A stretch of 64,000 nt of DNA, taken from the NCBI RefSeq assembly GCF_000384295.1, contig NZ_KB913037.1, forward strand, positions 7,565,533-7,629,532. The letters are read 5' to 3'. The notes beneath the pieces were generated by a model. That model was not told where the DNA came from, made no database searches, and saw only the letters and a list, made by a program, of their open reading frames with translations. Numbering within the stretch: position 1 is the stretch's first letter; each line of letters opens with the position of its first letter. The position numbers were made by a program, and so were the translations under genes. Source of the DNA: Amycolatopsis balhimycina FH 1894 (GTDB taxonomy: Bacteria; Actinomycetota; Actinomycetes; Mycobacteriales; Pseudonocardiaceae). Of this stretch, positions 1 to 7,746 are shown piece by piece.

Positions 1-730
1 AGGACAGCGGCCCGCGCAGCCCCCGGACCTCGGGGAACGCCGCCGACGAAGGCAGCCGGACGCCGTCCAGCACCAGCTCCGCGGTCAGGGACGCCCGCAG
101 CGAGAGCTTGTGCTTGACCTCGTTGGCGGTGAACCCCGGCGCCGACGTCGGGACGACGAACCCGCGGATTCCGTCGTCGGTCTGCGCCCAGACGACCGCG
201 ACGTCGGCGACGGTTCCGTTGGTGATCCACATCTTCGTGCCCGAAAGCACCCAGTCGGACCCGTCGCGCGCCGCGCGCGTCCGCATCGAGCCCGGGTCGC
301 TGCCCGCGTCCGGCTCGGTCAGGCCGAAGCAGCCCAGCGCGTCGCCGGTGGCCATCCGTGGCAGCCACTCCTGGCGGTGTTCCTCGCTGCCCCACTTGTG
401 GATCGCGTACATCGCCAGCGAACCCTGCACCGAGACGAAGCTCCGCAGCCCCGAGTCGACGGCCTCGAGCTCGCGGCACGCGATGCCGTACGCGACCGCG
501 CTGGTGCCGGCGCAGCCGTAGCCCTCCAGGTGCATGCCGAGCAGGCCGAGCGAGCCGAAGCCCTTCGCCAGCTCGGCGGCGGGCAGCGCGCCCGTTTCGT
601 ACCAGTCCGCGACGTGGTCCAGCAGCTGGTCCTTCGCGTACGCGCGGACGGCGTCGCGGATGGCGCGTTCCTCCTCGGCGAGCCCGGCGTCGAGGTCGAG
701 GAAGTCGTGCGGATCAGGGGTGCGGCTCAT
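1..730 (-). CDS. Acyl-CoA dehydrogenase, glutaryl-CoA dehydrogenase-like (3' end beyond window)
   Basis: The open frame runs off the left edge, so about 243 N-terminal residues are visible. It begins at an ATG at 730 (MSRTPDPHDF). The text includes the flavin/substrate-binding signature GCFGLTEPDAGSDPGSM followed by GTKMWITNG, typical of acyl-CoA dehydrogenases. The GLHL-like stretch LGMHLEGYGCAG resembles glutaryl-CoA dehydrogenases, which oxidise and decarboxylate glutaryl-CoA in lysine and tryptophan breakdown. The catalytic glutamate lies beyond the edge, so substrate is inferred only. It is transcribed leftward, away from the secreted-protein gene at 1127. Confidence 0.85.
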   Translation of the reverse strand, partial: MSRTPDPHDFLDLDAGLAEEERAIRDAVRAYAKDQLLDHVADWYETGALPAAELAKGFGSLGLLGMHLEGYGCAGTSAVAYGIACRELEAVDSGLRSFVSVQGSLAMYAIHKWGSEEHRQEWLPRMATGDALGCFGLTEPDAGSDPGSMRTRAARDGSDWVLSGTKMWITNGTVADVAVVWAQTDDGIRGFVVPTSAPGFTANEVKHKLSLRASLTAELVLDGVRLPSSAAFPEVRGLRGPLS

Positions 731-778
731 GAGGGCTCCCGGGGAACGCGGCGATGCGGTCCCCGCAGGAAACCACAG

Positions 779-955
779 TCAGGCGTCTGTTCTCCGCGTG
801 GCGTTCGTCACGCGGGCAGCAGACGCGCTCGGCGTGTACCGCGGCCGGGTCTGCTGGCGCGGGATCAGCAGCTCGCTGAACTGCGGAAACGGCACGCTCT
901 CGATGTCTTCACGCCAGGCGTGCAGCATCTGGGACAGCAGATCGTCCTCGGCCAT
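779..955 (-). CDS. Small hypothetical protein, 58 aa
   Basis: A short frame starts at ATG 955 and reads [18 protein letters not shown], ending in a basic TRRTDA tail. A strong Shine-Dalgarno AGGGAGG sits seven bases upstream of the ATG, and third positions are GC-rich, which is why I accept it despite its size. It is acidic at the N-terminus and basic at the C-terminus, with no signal peptide or membrane segment. It lies just upstream of the dehydrogenase gene on the same strand, 48 bp apart. I do not recognise a family. Confidence 0.55.
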   Translation of the reverse strand: MAEDDLLSQMLHAWREDIESVPFPQFSELLIPRQQTRPRYTPSASAARVTNATRRTDA

Positions 956-1126
956 CTTCGCCTCCCTGGCGTCCGCACGTGCGCGCTGAAGCCACACGAT
1001 CGGGTGACTTGATACCCAGCGAGCGGGATGCCCAAACGACCTTCTCCAAGATTCTTCCGGCCGATCCGCCCCGCGTGGCAGAATCGCGTGGCCGCCGCCA
1101 AGGCCTCTACTTCCGAGGAGCCCTCT

Positions 1127-1981
1127 ATGCGCGCGGCCAGTCTGCTCGCTCTGACCACCGCCACCCTGCTCGCCGCGACCGGCGTCGCCACGGCGCACGA
1201 AGCGGGCTGGCGCCGGACCGGGCACACCACCGTGGAGAACCGGATCAGCGGCGAAGGCCTCACGACGCTCCGGCTGCCCGGCCACGCCCCCGAGCTCGTC
1301 TACCGCAACGGCGCCACCATTCCCCAGCCGCTCAAGGACGAGGGCTGGGGTCACGTCGGCGACCCGGACTCGCTGCGCGGCTACCTCTTCGACGTCTACC
1401 AGGACACCCGCACCCCGGCGCCGGCCACGAAGATGTACCTGGTCACCAAGCCCGACGGGACGGCAACGGAGTTCGTCCACCCGCTGCAGCCCGACGAGCC
1501 CGCGGTCAACGCCAACGCGCAGGTCGCCGTCACGCCCGACGGCCAGTGGCTGGTCTCCGGCCCGCTCGGCGAGATCGACCGCCTCTCCGTCTCCCCGGCG
1601 CCGTTCCTCAACCCGCGCGGCCCGAAAACGGCCGGCGACCTGCCCGTCGCCGCCCGCATCCACCTCGACCACCACATCCGCAGCGCCCAGGGCTGCGACT
1701 TCGTCGGCCTGACCCGCCTGATCTGTGCGACGAGCGACCCGTACAACGACCTGTACCCGACCAACCTGCAGCTCCTGCAGATCGACCTCGCCCGCCCGCT
1801 GACCGGCCGGGACGTCACGGCGAAGGTGCGCGAAATCGGCCAGGTCCCGCTGGTCAGCACCTGCACCGGCACCTTCACCCCGGAAGGCGTCGACTACGAC
1901 GCCGGCGTGCTGCGCGTCGAGGTCGTGCCGCCGTCACCGTGCAACACCGTGACGGACGTCTATTCGTTCGAGCGCCGCTGA
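1127..1981 (+). CDS. Secreted protein of unknown function, 284 aa
   Basis: The start at ATG 1127 is chosen because GAGGAG lies at the right distance and the next residues form a signal peptide: [19 protein letters not shown] followed by VATAHEAG. The mature part has no transmembrane segments and contains several paired cysteines near the C-terminus ([29 protein letters not shown]), suggesting disulfides outside the membrane. Repeated short beta-strand-like segments suggest a beta-rich fold. I do not recognise a domain. It stands alone upstream of hisH, with only 23 bp between. Confidence 0.75.
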   Translation: MRAASLLALTTATLLAATGVATAHEAGWRRTGHTTVENRISGEGLTTLRLPGHAPELVYRNGATIPQPLKDEGWGHVGDPDSLRGYLFDVYQDTRTPAPATKMYLVTKPDGTATEFVHPLQPDEPAVNANAQVAVTPDGQWLVSGPLGEIDRLSVSPAPFLNPRGPKTAGDLPVAARIHLDHHIRSAQGCDFVGLTRLICATSDPYNDLYPTNLQLLQIDLARPLTGRDVTAKVREIGQVPLVSTCTGTFTPEGVDYDAGVLRVEVVPPSPCNTVTDVYSFERR

Positions 1982-2004
1982 GCGCTGCGGCTACGCTGGG
2001 TGGC

Positions 2005-2631
2005 GTGTCTCGTGTGGTGATCCTCGACTACGGTTCCGGCAACCTCCGCTCCGCCGAACGCGCCGTGGCGCGCGCCGGGGCCGAAGTCGAGGTCACCGCC
2101 GACCCGCATGCCGCGATCGAAGCCGGCGGCCTGGTCGTGCCCGGCGTCGGCGCGTACTCCGCGTGCATGGCGGGGCTGCTGGAGGTGAAGGGCCACCGGA
2201 TCATCGGCAAGCGCCTCGCCGGCGGCCGTCCGGTGCTCGGCATCTGCGTCGGCATGCAGATCCTCTTCTCCCGCGGCGTCGAGCACGGCGAGGAGACCGA
2301 CGGCACGGGGGAGTGGCCCGGCGTCGTCGACCGGCTGCACGCCGACGTCCTGCCGCACATGGGCTGGAACACCGTCCGCGCGCCGGAGGGCTCGCAGCTG
2401 TTCGCCGGCCTCGACCCGGACGAGCGGTTCTACTTCGTGCACTCCTACGCCGCGCGCAAGTGGGAGCTCGACGGCCTGGCCGGCCAGGAGCCGAAGGTCA
2501 CCTGGGCGAACCACGGCGAGGACTTCGTCGCCGCGGTGGAGAACGGGCCGCTGTGGGCCACCCAGTTCCACCCGGAGAAGTCCGGCGACGCCGGGGCCCA
2601 CCTGCTGCGCAATTGGCTGGCGACCCTCTGA
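2005..2631 (+). CDS. hisH: Imidazole glycerol phosphate synthase, glutaminase subunit
   Basis: HisH (208 aa) releases ammonia from glutamine and hands it to HisF, which makes imidazole glycerol phosphate and AICAR in histidine biosynthesis. The frame begins [12 protein letters not shown], has the class I amidotransferase nucleophile in [10 protein letters not shown] and the His-Glu pair in TQFHPEKSG. The GTG at 2005 follows a TACGCT hexamer (1992-1997) by seven bases with no Shine-Dalgarno, so the mRNA may be leaderless. priA follows after 36 bp. HisF is encoded 9.5 kb away, so the two subunits are not cotranscribed here. Confidence 0.95.
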   Translation: MSRVVILDYGSGNLRSAERAVARAGAEVEVTADPHAAIEAGGLVVPGVGAYSACMAGLLEVKGHRIIGKRLAGGRPVLGICVGMQILFSRGVEHGEETDGTGEWPGVVDRLHADVLPHMGWNTVRAPEGSQLFAGLDPDERFYFVHSYAARKWELDGLAGQEPKVTWANHGEDFVAAVENGPLWATQFHPEKSGDAGAHLLRNWLATL

Positions 2632-2667
2632 CCGGGTGACGCGCGTCTCCGCCTTAGAGTTACCGGC

Positions 2668-3405
2668 GTGACTTTCACGCTGCTTCCCGCCGTTGATGTG
2701 GCCGATGGCCAGGCCGTGCGACTCGTCCAGGGCGAGGCCGGCACCGAGACCTCCTATGGCAGCCCGCTGGAGGCCGCGTTCCAGTGGCAGCGCGACGGCG
2801 CCGAGTGGATCCACCTGGTGGACCTCGACGCCGCCTTCGGCAAGGGCAGCAACCGGGAGCTGCTCGCCGAGGTCGTCGGCAAGCTCGACGTCCAGGTCGA
2901 GCTGTCGGGCGGCATCCGCGACGACGCGTCGCTGCGGGCCGCGCTGGCCACCGGCGCCCGCCGGGTCAACCTCGGCACCGCCGCGCTCGAGGACCCGGAG
3001 TGGACCGCGCGGGTGATCGGCGAGTACGGCGACCGCGTCGCGATCGGCCTCGACGTGCGGATCACCGAGGCCGGCCACCGGCTTTCGGCCCGCGGCTGGA
3101 CCTCCGACGGCGGCGACCTGTGGGAGGTCCTCGAGCGGCTGGACCGCGACGGCGCGTCCCGCTACGTCGTCACTGACGTCAGCAAGGACGGCACACTGCG
3201 CGGCCCGAACCTCGACCTGCTGCGGGACGTCGTCGCCCGCACCGACGCGCCGGTGATCGCCTCCGGCGGGGTGTCCAGTGTGGACGACCTCGTCGCACTG
3301 GCCGGCCTGGCCGCCGACGGCGTCGAGGGGTCCATCGTCGGCAAGGCGCTCTACGCCGGCGCGTTCACCCTGCCCGAGGCTCTCGCCGCGGTCGCGAAGG
3401 TCTAG
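2668..3405 (+). CDS. priA: Bifunctional HisA/TrpF isomerase PriA
   Basis: This (beta-alpha)8 isomerase of 245 aa converts ProFAR to PRFAR in histidine synthesis and, in actinobacteria, also isomerises phosphoribosyl anthranilate for tryptophan. The two catalytic aspartates are visible in [10 protein letters not shown] and VVTDVSKDG. The dual role is supported by context: the trp cluster at 16-21 kb has no trpF. The GTG start follows TAGAGT (2655-2660) by seven bases, again leaderless-like. Assigning HisA alone would be the conservative reading, but the actinobacterial setting favours PriA. Confidence 0.92.
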   Translation: MTFTLLPAVDVADGQAVRLVQGEAGTETSYGSPLEAAFQWQRDGAEWIHLVDLDAAFGKGSNRELLAEVVGKLDVQVELSGGIRDDASLRAALATGARRVNLGTAALEDPEWTARVIGEYGDRVAIGLDVRITEAGHRLSARGWTSDGGDLWEVLERLDRDGASRYVVTDVSKDGTLRGPNLDLLRDVVARTDAPVIASGGVSSVDDLVALAGLAADGVEGSIVGKALYAGAFTLPEALAAVAKV

Positions 3406-3685
3406 CCGAGCAGGGACACCGCGGTCCGCCGGGGCAGCAGGCCGGTGAGCACGGCGTTCCGCCGTCCGGAGACGACGGTGGGGCCCTCGCGGTCCCGAAC
3501 CGCGCGGAGTGCGCGGGCCGCGACTTCGTCCGGCGTCTGCACCAGCCACGACGGGACGTCTCCAGCGGTTTGCGCTTCGGTCGCGGTGACGTCCGGGCAC
3601 AGCGCCAGCACGTGCCCGTCGCGGCCAGCGTCGTGGCGAGCGCCCGGCCGATGCCCGCGCTCGCCCCCGTCACCAGTGCCTTCAC
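3402..3685 (-). pseudogene. Short-chain dehydrogenase remnant with internal deletion
   Basis: A GTG at 3685 overlaps the stop of the SnoaL-like gene (GTGA) and opens a Rossmann start, VKALVTGASAGIGRALATTL, matching the SDR cofactor motif TGxxxGIG. About 70 bases later the frame fails, and a different frame continues as LALCPDVTATEAQ then RALRAVRDREGP and GRRNAVLTGLLPRR up to 3402. That matches the end of SDR proteins (the xxALCPGxxxT region and the C-terminus). The middle, including the SxnYxxxK catalytic residues, is missing. I infer an out-of-frame deletion of roughly 150 codons. Confidence 0.7.
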
Positions 3686-4119
3686 TGCTTCGGCTTCGTT
3701 TCCGGGGCGAACGCGAACGAGATCCGCTCCAGCAGCGGCTTGCGCTGGGTGTTGTGGAACGCGGCGACGAGCCAGCGTTCGTCGTCGCGGACCAGCGTGT
3801 ACGTCTGGACCTTGGCGAGCTTGCCCGGCCGGGCGCCCTTGTAGGTGTCGCCGCAGGTGCTCACGATCGCGACGTCCGCGCCGAGGAACCGCACGTCCAG
3901 GACCTCGTGCGCGAGCTTGGTGCCTTTGAGGAACTTCTCGAACAGGACGCCGTGACTGCCGGCGATGTCTTCGCGGCCGGAGTACCGCGTGCCGACGAAG
4001 GTCACGTACGTGGCGTCGTCGGTGAAGTGCGCGCCGTAGGCGTCGGCGTCCCCGCGGTCCCAGGCGTCCGCGAGCGAGCCGAGAACGGCGGTGACGGTCG
4101 TCCGGTCGGTGGTCATCAT
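3682..4119 (-). CDS. SnoaL/SgcJ-like NTF2-fold protein
   Basis: A 145-residue soluble protein with the pattern of the SgcJ/EcaC (DUF4440, SnoaL-like) family: AWDRGDADAYGAHFTDDATY, then SREDI-like GREDIAGSHG and a C-terminal LVAAFHNTQ. Members have a cone-shaped fold and varied or unknown roles. AGGAG precedes the tandem ATGATG start (4119 or 4116). It is divergent from the MarR gene at 4193 and shares its palindromic control region, so it is probably repressed by that regulator. Its stop overlaps the start of the SDR remnant, indicating a former two-gene operon. Confidence 0.8.
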   Translation of the reverse strand: MMTTDRTTVTAVLGSLADAWDRGDADAYGAHFTDDATYVTFVGTRYSGREDIAGSHGVLFEKFLKGTKLAHEVLDVRFLGADVAIVSTCGDTYKGARPGKLAKVQTYTLVRDDERWLVAAFHNTQRKPLLERISFAFAPETKPKQ

Positions 4120-4144
4120 GGTCGTCTCCTATACTTGGCTTCTC

Positions 4145-4172
4145 GTGTGCAGTATCTGCACACATGCAGATA
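4145..4172. promoter_or_regulatory. Two overlapping operator palindromes between MarR and SnoaL genes
   Basis: GTGTGCAG-TAT-CTGCACAC (4145-4163) is a perfect 8-bp inverted repeat. Starting inside it, TATCTGCA-CACA-TGCAGATA (4153-4172) is a second perfect 8-bp repeat. They sit between divergent starts at 4119 and 4193, the usual place for a MarR-type autorepressor site. Confidence 0.7.
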
Positions 4173-4192
4173 TTAGGCAGGAGGACGACGAA

Positions 4193-4645
4193 GTGGCAAG
4201 TGAACGGCACGTGGTTTTCCGGCGATACCTGGACGCGGTGGGCCTCCACGGCCTGGCCGGCGCCGAAGCGGCCGGGCTGCACGCGACCGAGTGGTACGCG
4301 CTCAGCCTGCTCGACCTCGAAGGGCCGTTGACGTCGGGCGAGCTGTCCACGCGCACCGGGCTCACCACCGGCGCGACGACCAGGCTGATCGACCGGCTCG
4401 AGCGCGCCGGCTACGTCCGCCGCGCCGCCGACCCGGCCGACCGGCGCAAGGTGCTGGTCGAACCGGTGCCGGACGCGCTCGCCGGGGTCGAGCGGATCGT
4501 CGGCCCGGCCCGCGGCCGCATCGCCGAGGTCATCGGCGGGTATTCGCCGGAGCAGCAGGAGGTGCTGTTCGACTACTTCGCCCGCGCCGCACCGGCTTAC
4601 CGGGAAGCTTCGGAGGAAATCCGCAAGGCGACGCGGGGCCGTTAG
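4193..4645 (+). CDS. MarR family transcriptional regulator
   Basis: A 150-residue winged-helix repressor. The GTG at 4193 is preferred because AGGAGG lies eight bases upstream and the protein then starts VASERHVVFRRYLDAVG. The MarR core is clear: LTSGELSTRTGLTTGATTRL (recognition region), LIDRLERAGYVRR and the wing with RRAADPADRRKVLV, where the DxR pair is typical. It most likely controls itself and the divergent SnoaL-like gene through the palindromes at 4145-4172. The ligand is unknown. Confidence 0.88.
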   Translation: MASERHVVFRRYLDAVGLHGLAGAEAAGLHATEWYALSLLDLEGPLTSGELSTRTGLTTGATTRLIDRLERAGYVRRAADPADRRKVLVEPVPDALAGVERIVGPARGRIAEVIGGYSPEQQEVLFDYFARAAPAYREASEEIRKATRGR

Positions 4646-4648
4646 CTT

Positions 4649-4687
4649 GACGCCTCGATCGAGGCGTCTGCCGGCCGCGCAGCCGGC
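4649..4687 (+). terminator. Palindromic terminator region after marR gene
   Basis: A perfect 20-bp palindrome GACGCCTCGATCGAGGCGTC (4649-4668) is followed by GCCGGC-CGCGCA-GCCGGC (4670-4687). It lies four bases beyond the MarR stop with no T-run, so termination is inferred. Confidence 0.45.
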
Positions 4688-4759
4688 ATTACCTCCGGCG
4701 TAATCGACTCGACGCCGCCGACGGGCCAGCATTCCTTTCAGGACGACGAAAGGACTGCC

Positions 4760-5101
4760 ATGACCGCCTACGGACTCGCCCACCTGCGCCCGCCCGCCGT
4801 GCTGCCGGACGAGGTGTTCCGGTACCTGGAGCGCATCCAGGCGACGCTCGATCCGTACGGCGGCAAGTTCCTCGTGCACGGCGCACCGGTGCGGGTGATG
4901 GAGGGCGAATGGCCCGGCGGGCTCGTGCTCATCGAGTTCCCGGACCTCGCCGCGGCGCACGAGTGGTACGGCTCGCCCGCGTACCGGGAGATCCTGCGGA
5001 TGCGAGCCGATCACATCCCCGGTGACCTGGTCATCGTGGAAGGCTGCGGACCGGACCACGACTCGGCCGCCTTGGCGGCCGTCCTGCGCGCCGCCGCTTG
5101 A
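4760..5101 (+). CDS. DUF1330 family protein
   Basis: A 113-residue ferredoxin-like alpha/beta barrel protein. DUF1330 features are seen in VMEGEWPGGLVLIEFPD, AAHEWYGSPAYREIL and RMRADHIPGDLVIVEG. The family forms dimeric antibiotic-monooxygenase-like folds, and its activity is mostly undefined. GAAAGGA precedes the ATG. It follows the MarR terminator and could be a separate transcription unit. The GNAT gene follows closely on the same strand. Confidence 0.85.
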   Translation: MTAYGLAHLRPPAVLPDEVFRYLERIQATLDPYGGKFLVHGAPVRVMEGEWPGGLVLIEFPDLAAAHEWYGSPAYREILRMRADHIPGDLVIVEGCGPDHDSAALAAVLRAAA

Positions 5102-5150
5102 CGCCGAAAAGCGGCTGACAGCGGTCCGCGGGAGTCGTAGGTTGCCGCGG

Positions 5151-5627
5151 GTGGAGGAGATCGTCACCGAGCTCGAAATGACCGCCGCCGATCAGCTCAA
5201 CCCCGCGCCCGTCGTCGACGGCCTCGCGCTGCGGGCCGCGGAACCGGGGCCGGGGATCGAAGATCTGCACGTCCGGATCGGGACGCCGTACCGGTGGCCG
5301 AGCGCGTCCCGGACCGGCGGCGAGTGGGAACGCTGGTTCGCCGAACCGGCGCGGCGGTACCGGCTCGTCGAGTACCGCGGCGAGGTCGCCGGCGCCGCCG
5401 ACTTCGAGCCGCAGCCCGGTGGCGACGTCGAGATCACCACCTTCGGCCTGCTGCCGGAGTTCGTCGGCAAAGGACTCGGCGGCTACGCGCTCACCCTCGT
5501 CGTCGCCGACGCGTGGACGTTGCCCGGCGCGCGGCGCGTCTGGCTGCACACCTCGTCGCTCGACCACCCGAACGCGCTGCCGAACTACCTGAGACGCGGC
5601 TTCCGCAGCTTCAGCCGTCGAGTTTGA
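5151..5627 (+). CDS. GNAT family N-acetyltransferase
   Basis: A 158-residue acetyltransferase. The acetyl-CoA binding loop is visible in LPEFVGKGLGGYALTLVV, preceded by strand beta4 residues DVEITTFGLLP, and the C-terminal WLHTSSLDHPNALPNYLRRG gives the usual NxxxxxxYxxxGF ending. I chose GTG 5151 because TAGGTT (5138-5143) lies seven bases upstream, giving a leaderless-type start. The acetyl acceptor is unknown. Its 3' end overlaps the convergent F420-type gene by 17 bp. Confidence 0.82.
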   Translation: MEEIVTELEMTAADQLNPAPVVDGLALRAAEPGPGIEDLHVRIGTPYRWPSASRTGGEWERWFAEPARRYRLVEYRGEVAGAADFEPQPGGDVEITTFGLLPEFVGKGLGGYALTLVVADAWTLPGARRVWLHTSSLDHPNALPNYLRRGFRSFSRRV

Positions 5628-5997
5628 CCGCGATCGCGACCGTCCGGTCCGCGGGGCCGCGCAGCTTCGAGAAGAACATCGTGACGCGCCCGACGAGGCC
5701 GTACTTGCGGGCGATCACCTTCCGGACCCGTTCGGTCCCTTCGGCGTCGAGCAGCCGGGCCTGCCCGGTGACGACGGCGCCGTGCGTCTTCTGCCCGCGG
5801 AAGTCGCTGGCCTGGACTTCCACCCGGCCGCTGTTGCGGATGCGCTTGACCTTCCCGGCCTTGCGCTCCGACCACAGCACGAGCTCGCCGCCGTCGCCGG
5901 CCACCCAGATGGGGGTCGGCACGGCACGCCCGTCGCGGCGGAACGTGGTCAGGACGACGTAGCGCTCGGCGGCGAGCCGGTCCGTTTCGGATGCCAT
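5611..5997 (-). CDS. PPOX-class F420-dependent oxidoreductase
   Basis: A 128-residue split-beta-barrel protein of the pyridoxamine-phosphate-oxidase-like superfamily. The text YVVLTTFRRDGRAVPTPIWV, then ERKAGKVKRIRNSGRVEV and FRGQKTHGAVVTGQARLL matches the actinobacterial F420-binding subgroup (TIGR03666-like). These enzymes use deazaflavin F420 for reductions of diverse compounds. Cofactor choice is inferred from the family. It is convergent with the GNAT gene and stands just upstream of the ABC permease on the same strand, but with no obvious functional tie. Confidence 0.85.
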   Translation of the reverse strand: MASETDRLAAERYVVLTTFRRDGRAVPTPIWVAGDGGELVLWSERKAGKVKRIRNSGRVEVQASDFRGQKTHGAVVTGQARLLDAEGTERVRKVIARKYGLVGRVTMFFSKLRGPADRTVAIAVKLDG

Positions 5998-6010
5998 GCG
6001 CCCACGGTAG

Positions 6011-6745
6011 TCACGGCGTCCGCCGCCGCAGCGTCGCCGCGCCGAGCATCAGCGCCAGCAGCGCGCAGCAGGCGACGACCACCAGGTCGCGCAGGATCAC
6101 CGCGTCGATCGTGGCCGACGCCGTCACCCGGTTCAGCGCCTCGACCGCGTAGGACAGCGGCATCACGTCCGACAGCCACCGCAGCAGCCAGCCCATGTCC
6201 GCGCGCGGCACGAACAGCCCGCACAGCAGGATCTGCGGCAGCACGAACACCGGCATGAACTGCACGGCCTGGAACTCGGTGCGCGCGAACGCGCTGACGA
6301 ACAGCCCGAGCGCCATCCCCAGCAGCGCGTCGAGCAGGGCGATCAGCAGCAGCATCGCCACCGAGCCCGCCAGGTCGAGGCCGAGCCACCACAGCGAGAC
6401 GCCCGCCGCGACCGCGACCTGGACGACGGCGATCGCGCCGAACGCCAGCGCGTAGCCGAAGAGCAGGTCGAGCCGTCCGATCGGCAGCGTCATCAGGCGT
6501 TCGAGGGTCGCCGTCGTCCGCTCGCGCAACGTCGTGATCGAGGCGATGAGGAACATGATCAGGAAGGGGAACACGCCGAGCAGCGCGGGCGCGACGTGGC
6601 TGAACACCAGCGTCGAGTTGAACACGTAGCGCAGCAGGACCATCAGCAGCGTCGGCACCAGCACCAGCATCACGACGGTGCGCGGGTCGTGCCGCAGCTG
6701 CGTCAGGATGCGCCGGGTGGTGGCGAGGGTCAGCGCGGGGTTCAC
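6011..6745 (-). CDS. ABC-2 type exporter, permease subunit (DrrB-like)
   Basis: A 244-residue integral membrane protein with six predicted helices. Characteristic ABC-2 features are the N-terminal RRILTQLRHDPRTVVMLVLVP, the ITTLRERTTATLERLMTLPI loop and the C-terminal LSYAVEALNRVT. It forms an exporter with the ATPase encoded just upstream. The GTG start at 6745 has AAGGCGG upstream and is 10 bp after the ATPase stop, so the two are coupled. Substrates for this class include drugs and lipids, and none can be read from sequence. Confidence 0.9.
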   Translation of the reverse strand: MNPALTLATTRRILTQLRHDPRTVVMLVLVPTLLMVLLRYVFNSTLVFSHVAPALLGVFPFLIMFLIASITTLRERTTATLERLMTLPIGRLDLLFGYALAFGAIAVVQVAVAAGVSLWWLGLDLAGSVAMLLLIALLDALLGMALGLFVSAFARTEFQAVQFMPVFVLPQILLCGLFVPRADMGWLLRWLSDVMPLSYAVEALNRVTASATIDAVILRDLVVVACCALLALMLGAATLRRRTP

Positions 6746-6755
6746 GATGCCGCCT

Positions 6756-7469
6756 TCATGATGCCGCCTTCACGAGGTGGAGGAACGCCTGCTCGAGGTC
6801 GGGGGTCCCGGTGCGCTCCCTCAGCGCGAGGGGCGCGTCGTCGGCGAGGAGGACGCCTTCGCGCATGAGCAGGAGACGGTCGCAGCGCGCCGCTTCGTCC
6901 ATGACGTGGCTGGACACCAGCAGCGTGGCGCCGCCCTCGGCGAGCCGGCGGAACAGTGCCCACAGCTCGTCGCGCAGTACCGGGTCGAGCCCGACGGTCG
7001 GCTCGTCGAGCACCAGCAGTTCCGGCGTGCCGAGCAGGGCGACGGCGAGGTTCGCGCGGCTGTGCTGCCCGCCGGAGAGCGAGCCGACGAGCTTCCCGGC
7101 GTGGTCGGCCAGCCCCACCTCGGCGATGACTCTGTCCACATCGGACGCCGGCGCGCGCAGCACCGCGGCGAAGTACCGCAGGGCCTCCCGGACGGTCAGG
7201 TCGGCGTAGATCGCGGGATTCTGCGTCGCGTACCCGATCCGGCGTCGCAGCGGCGGGCTGCCGGCGGGCAGGCCGAGCACGGTGACGGTGCCGCCTTCGA
7301 CGATCTGCACGCCGACGACCGCCCGCATCAGCGTGGTCTTGCCGCAGCCGCTCGGGCCGAGCAGCCCGGCGACGGTGCCGCGCGGCACCTCGAAGCTCAC
7401 GTCCCGCACCACCGGCCGGCCGCCGCGCCGGACCCGCAGGCCGGCGACCCGCAGGGCTGAATTAGTCAT
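6756..7469 (-). CDS. ABC-2 type exporter, ATP-binding subunit (DrrA-like)
   Basis: A 237-residue ATPase. Walker A is GLLGPSGCGKTTLMR, the Q-loop YATQN, the signature LSGGQHSRANLAVALL and Walker B LLVLDEPTVGLDP, with the H-loop in VSSHVMDEA. It powers the adjacent permease. The ATG at 7469 has no Shine-Dalgarno. Instead TTGACC, 17 bases, CAGAAT, then seven bases to the ATG suggests a promoter giving a leaderless transcript. The last codons overlap a small tandem duplication (ATGATGCCGCCTTC repeated) at the ATPase/permease junction. Confidence 0.92.
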   Translation of the reverse strand: MTNSALRVAGLRVRRGGRPVVRDVSFEVPRGTVAGLLGPSGCGKTTLMRAVVGVQIVEGGTVTVLGLPAGSPPLRRRIGYATQNPAIYADLTVREALRYFAAVLRAPASDVDRVIAEVGLADHAGKLVGSLSGGQHSRANLAVALLGTPELLVLDEPTVGLDPVLRDELWALFRRLAEGGATLLVSSHVMDEAARCDRLLLMREGVLLADDAPLALRERTGTPDLEQAFLHLVKAAS

Positions 7470-7679
7470 ACGTTTAATTCTGCGCCCGTCAAGAATCCGG
7501 GTCAAGGGGTTCGGCCCTGCTTTCGCCGGTGGGCCAGGCCCCGCCGATCCGCGCCGGCCGGGGAGTCCACTGTGGACGCAGGCGTCTTCGTGCCGCCGGA
7601 CGGAGCATTGCGGAAGGCCACCGTGTTCGGCGTGAAAACTACCTAGGCCGTTCGCCCGCGAATCCCACACGCCCGGCCG

Positions 7680-7710
7680 AAGCGTTTCGACGTCCACATC
7701 TGAAACGCTT
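7680..7710. promoter_or_regulatory. Inverted repeat upstream of membrane protein gene
   Basis: AAGCGTTTC (7680-7688) and GAAACGCTT (7702-7710) form a perfect 9-bp inverted repeat with a 13-base centre, followed by TTTC. It lies 37 bp before the ATG at 7747. It could be an operator or a short attenuator, and I cannot decide which. Confidence 0.45.
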
Positions 7711-7746
7711 TTCGGTACGGGGGCTCCGCCACTGGAGGGATATTCG

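Noticed and set aside
110..1012. Plus-strand ORFs over the first kilobase
   Set aside because: Shadows of the leftward acyl-CoA dehydrogenase, whose catalytic-domain motifs are clear on the minus strand.
979..2631. Long plus frame fused to hisH
   Set aside because: Only the part from 2005 matches HisH. The upstream part is an out-of-frame reading of the secreted-protein gene.
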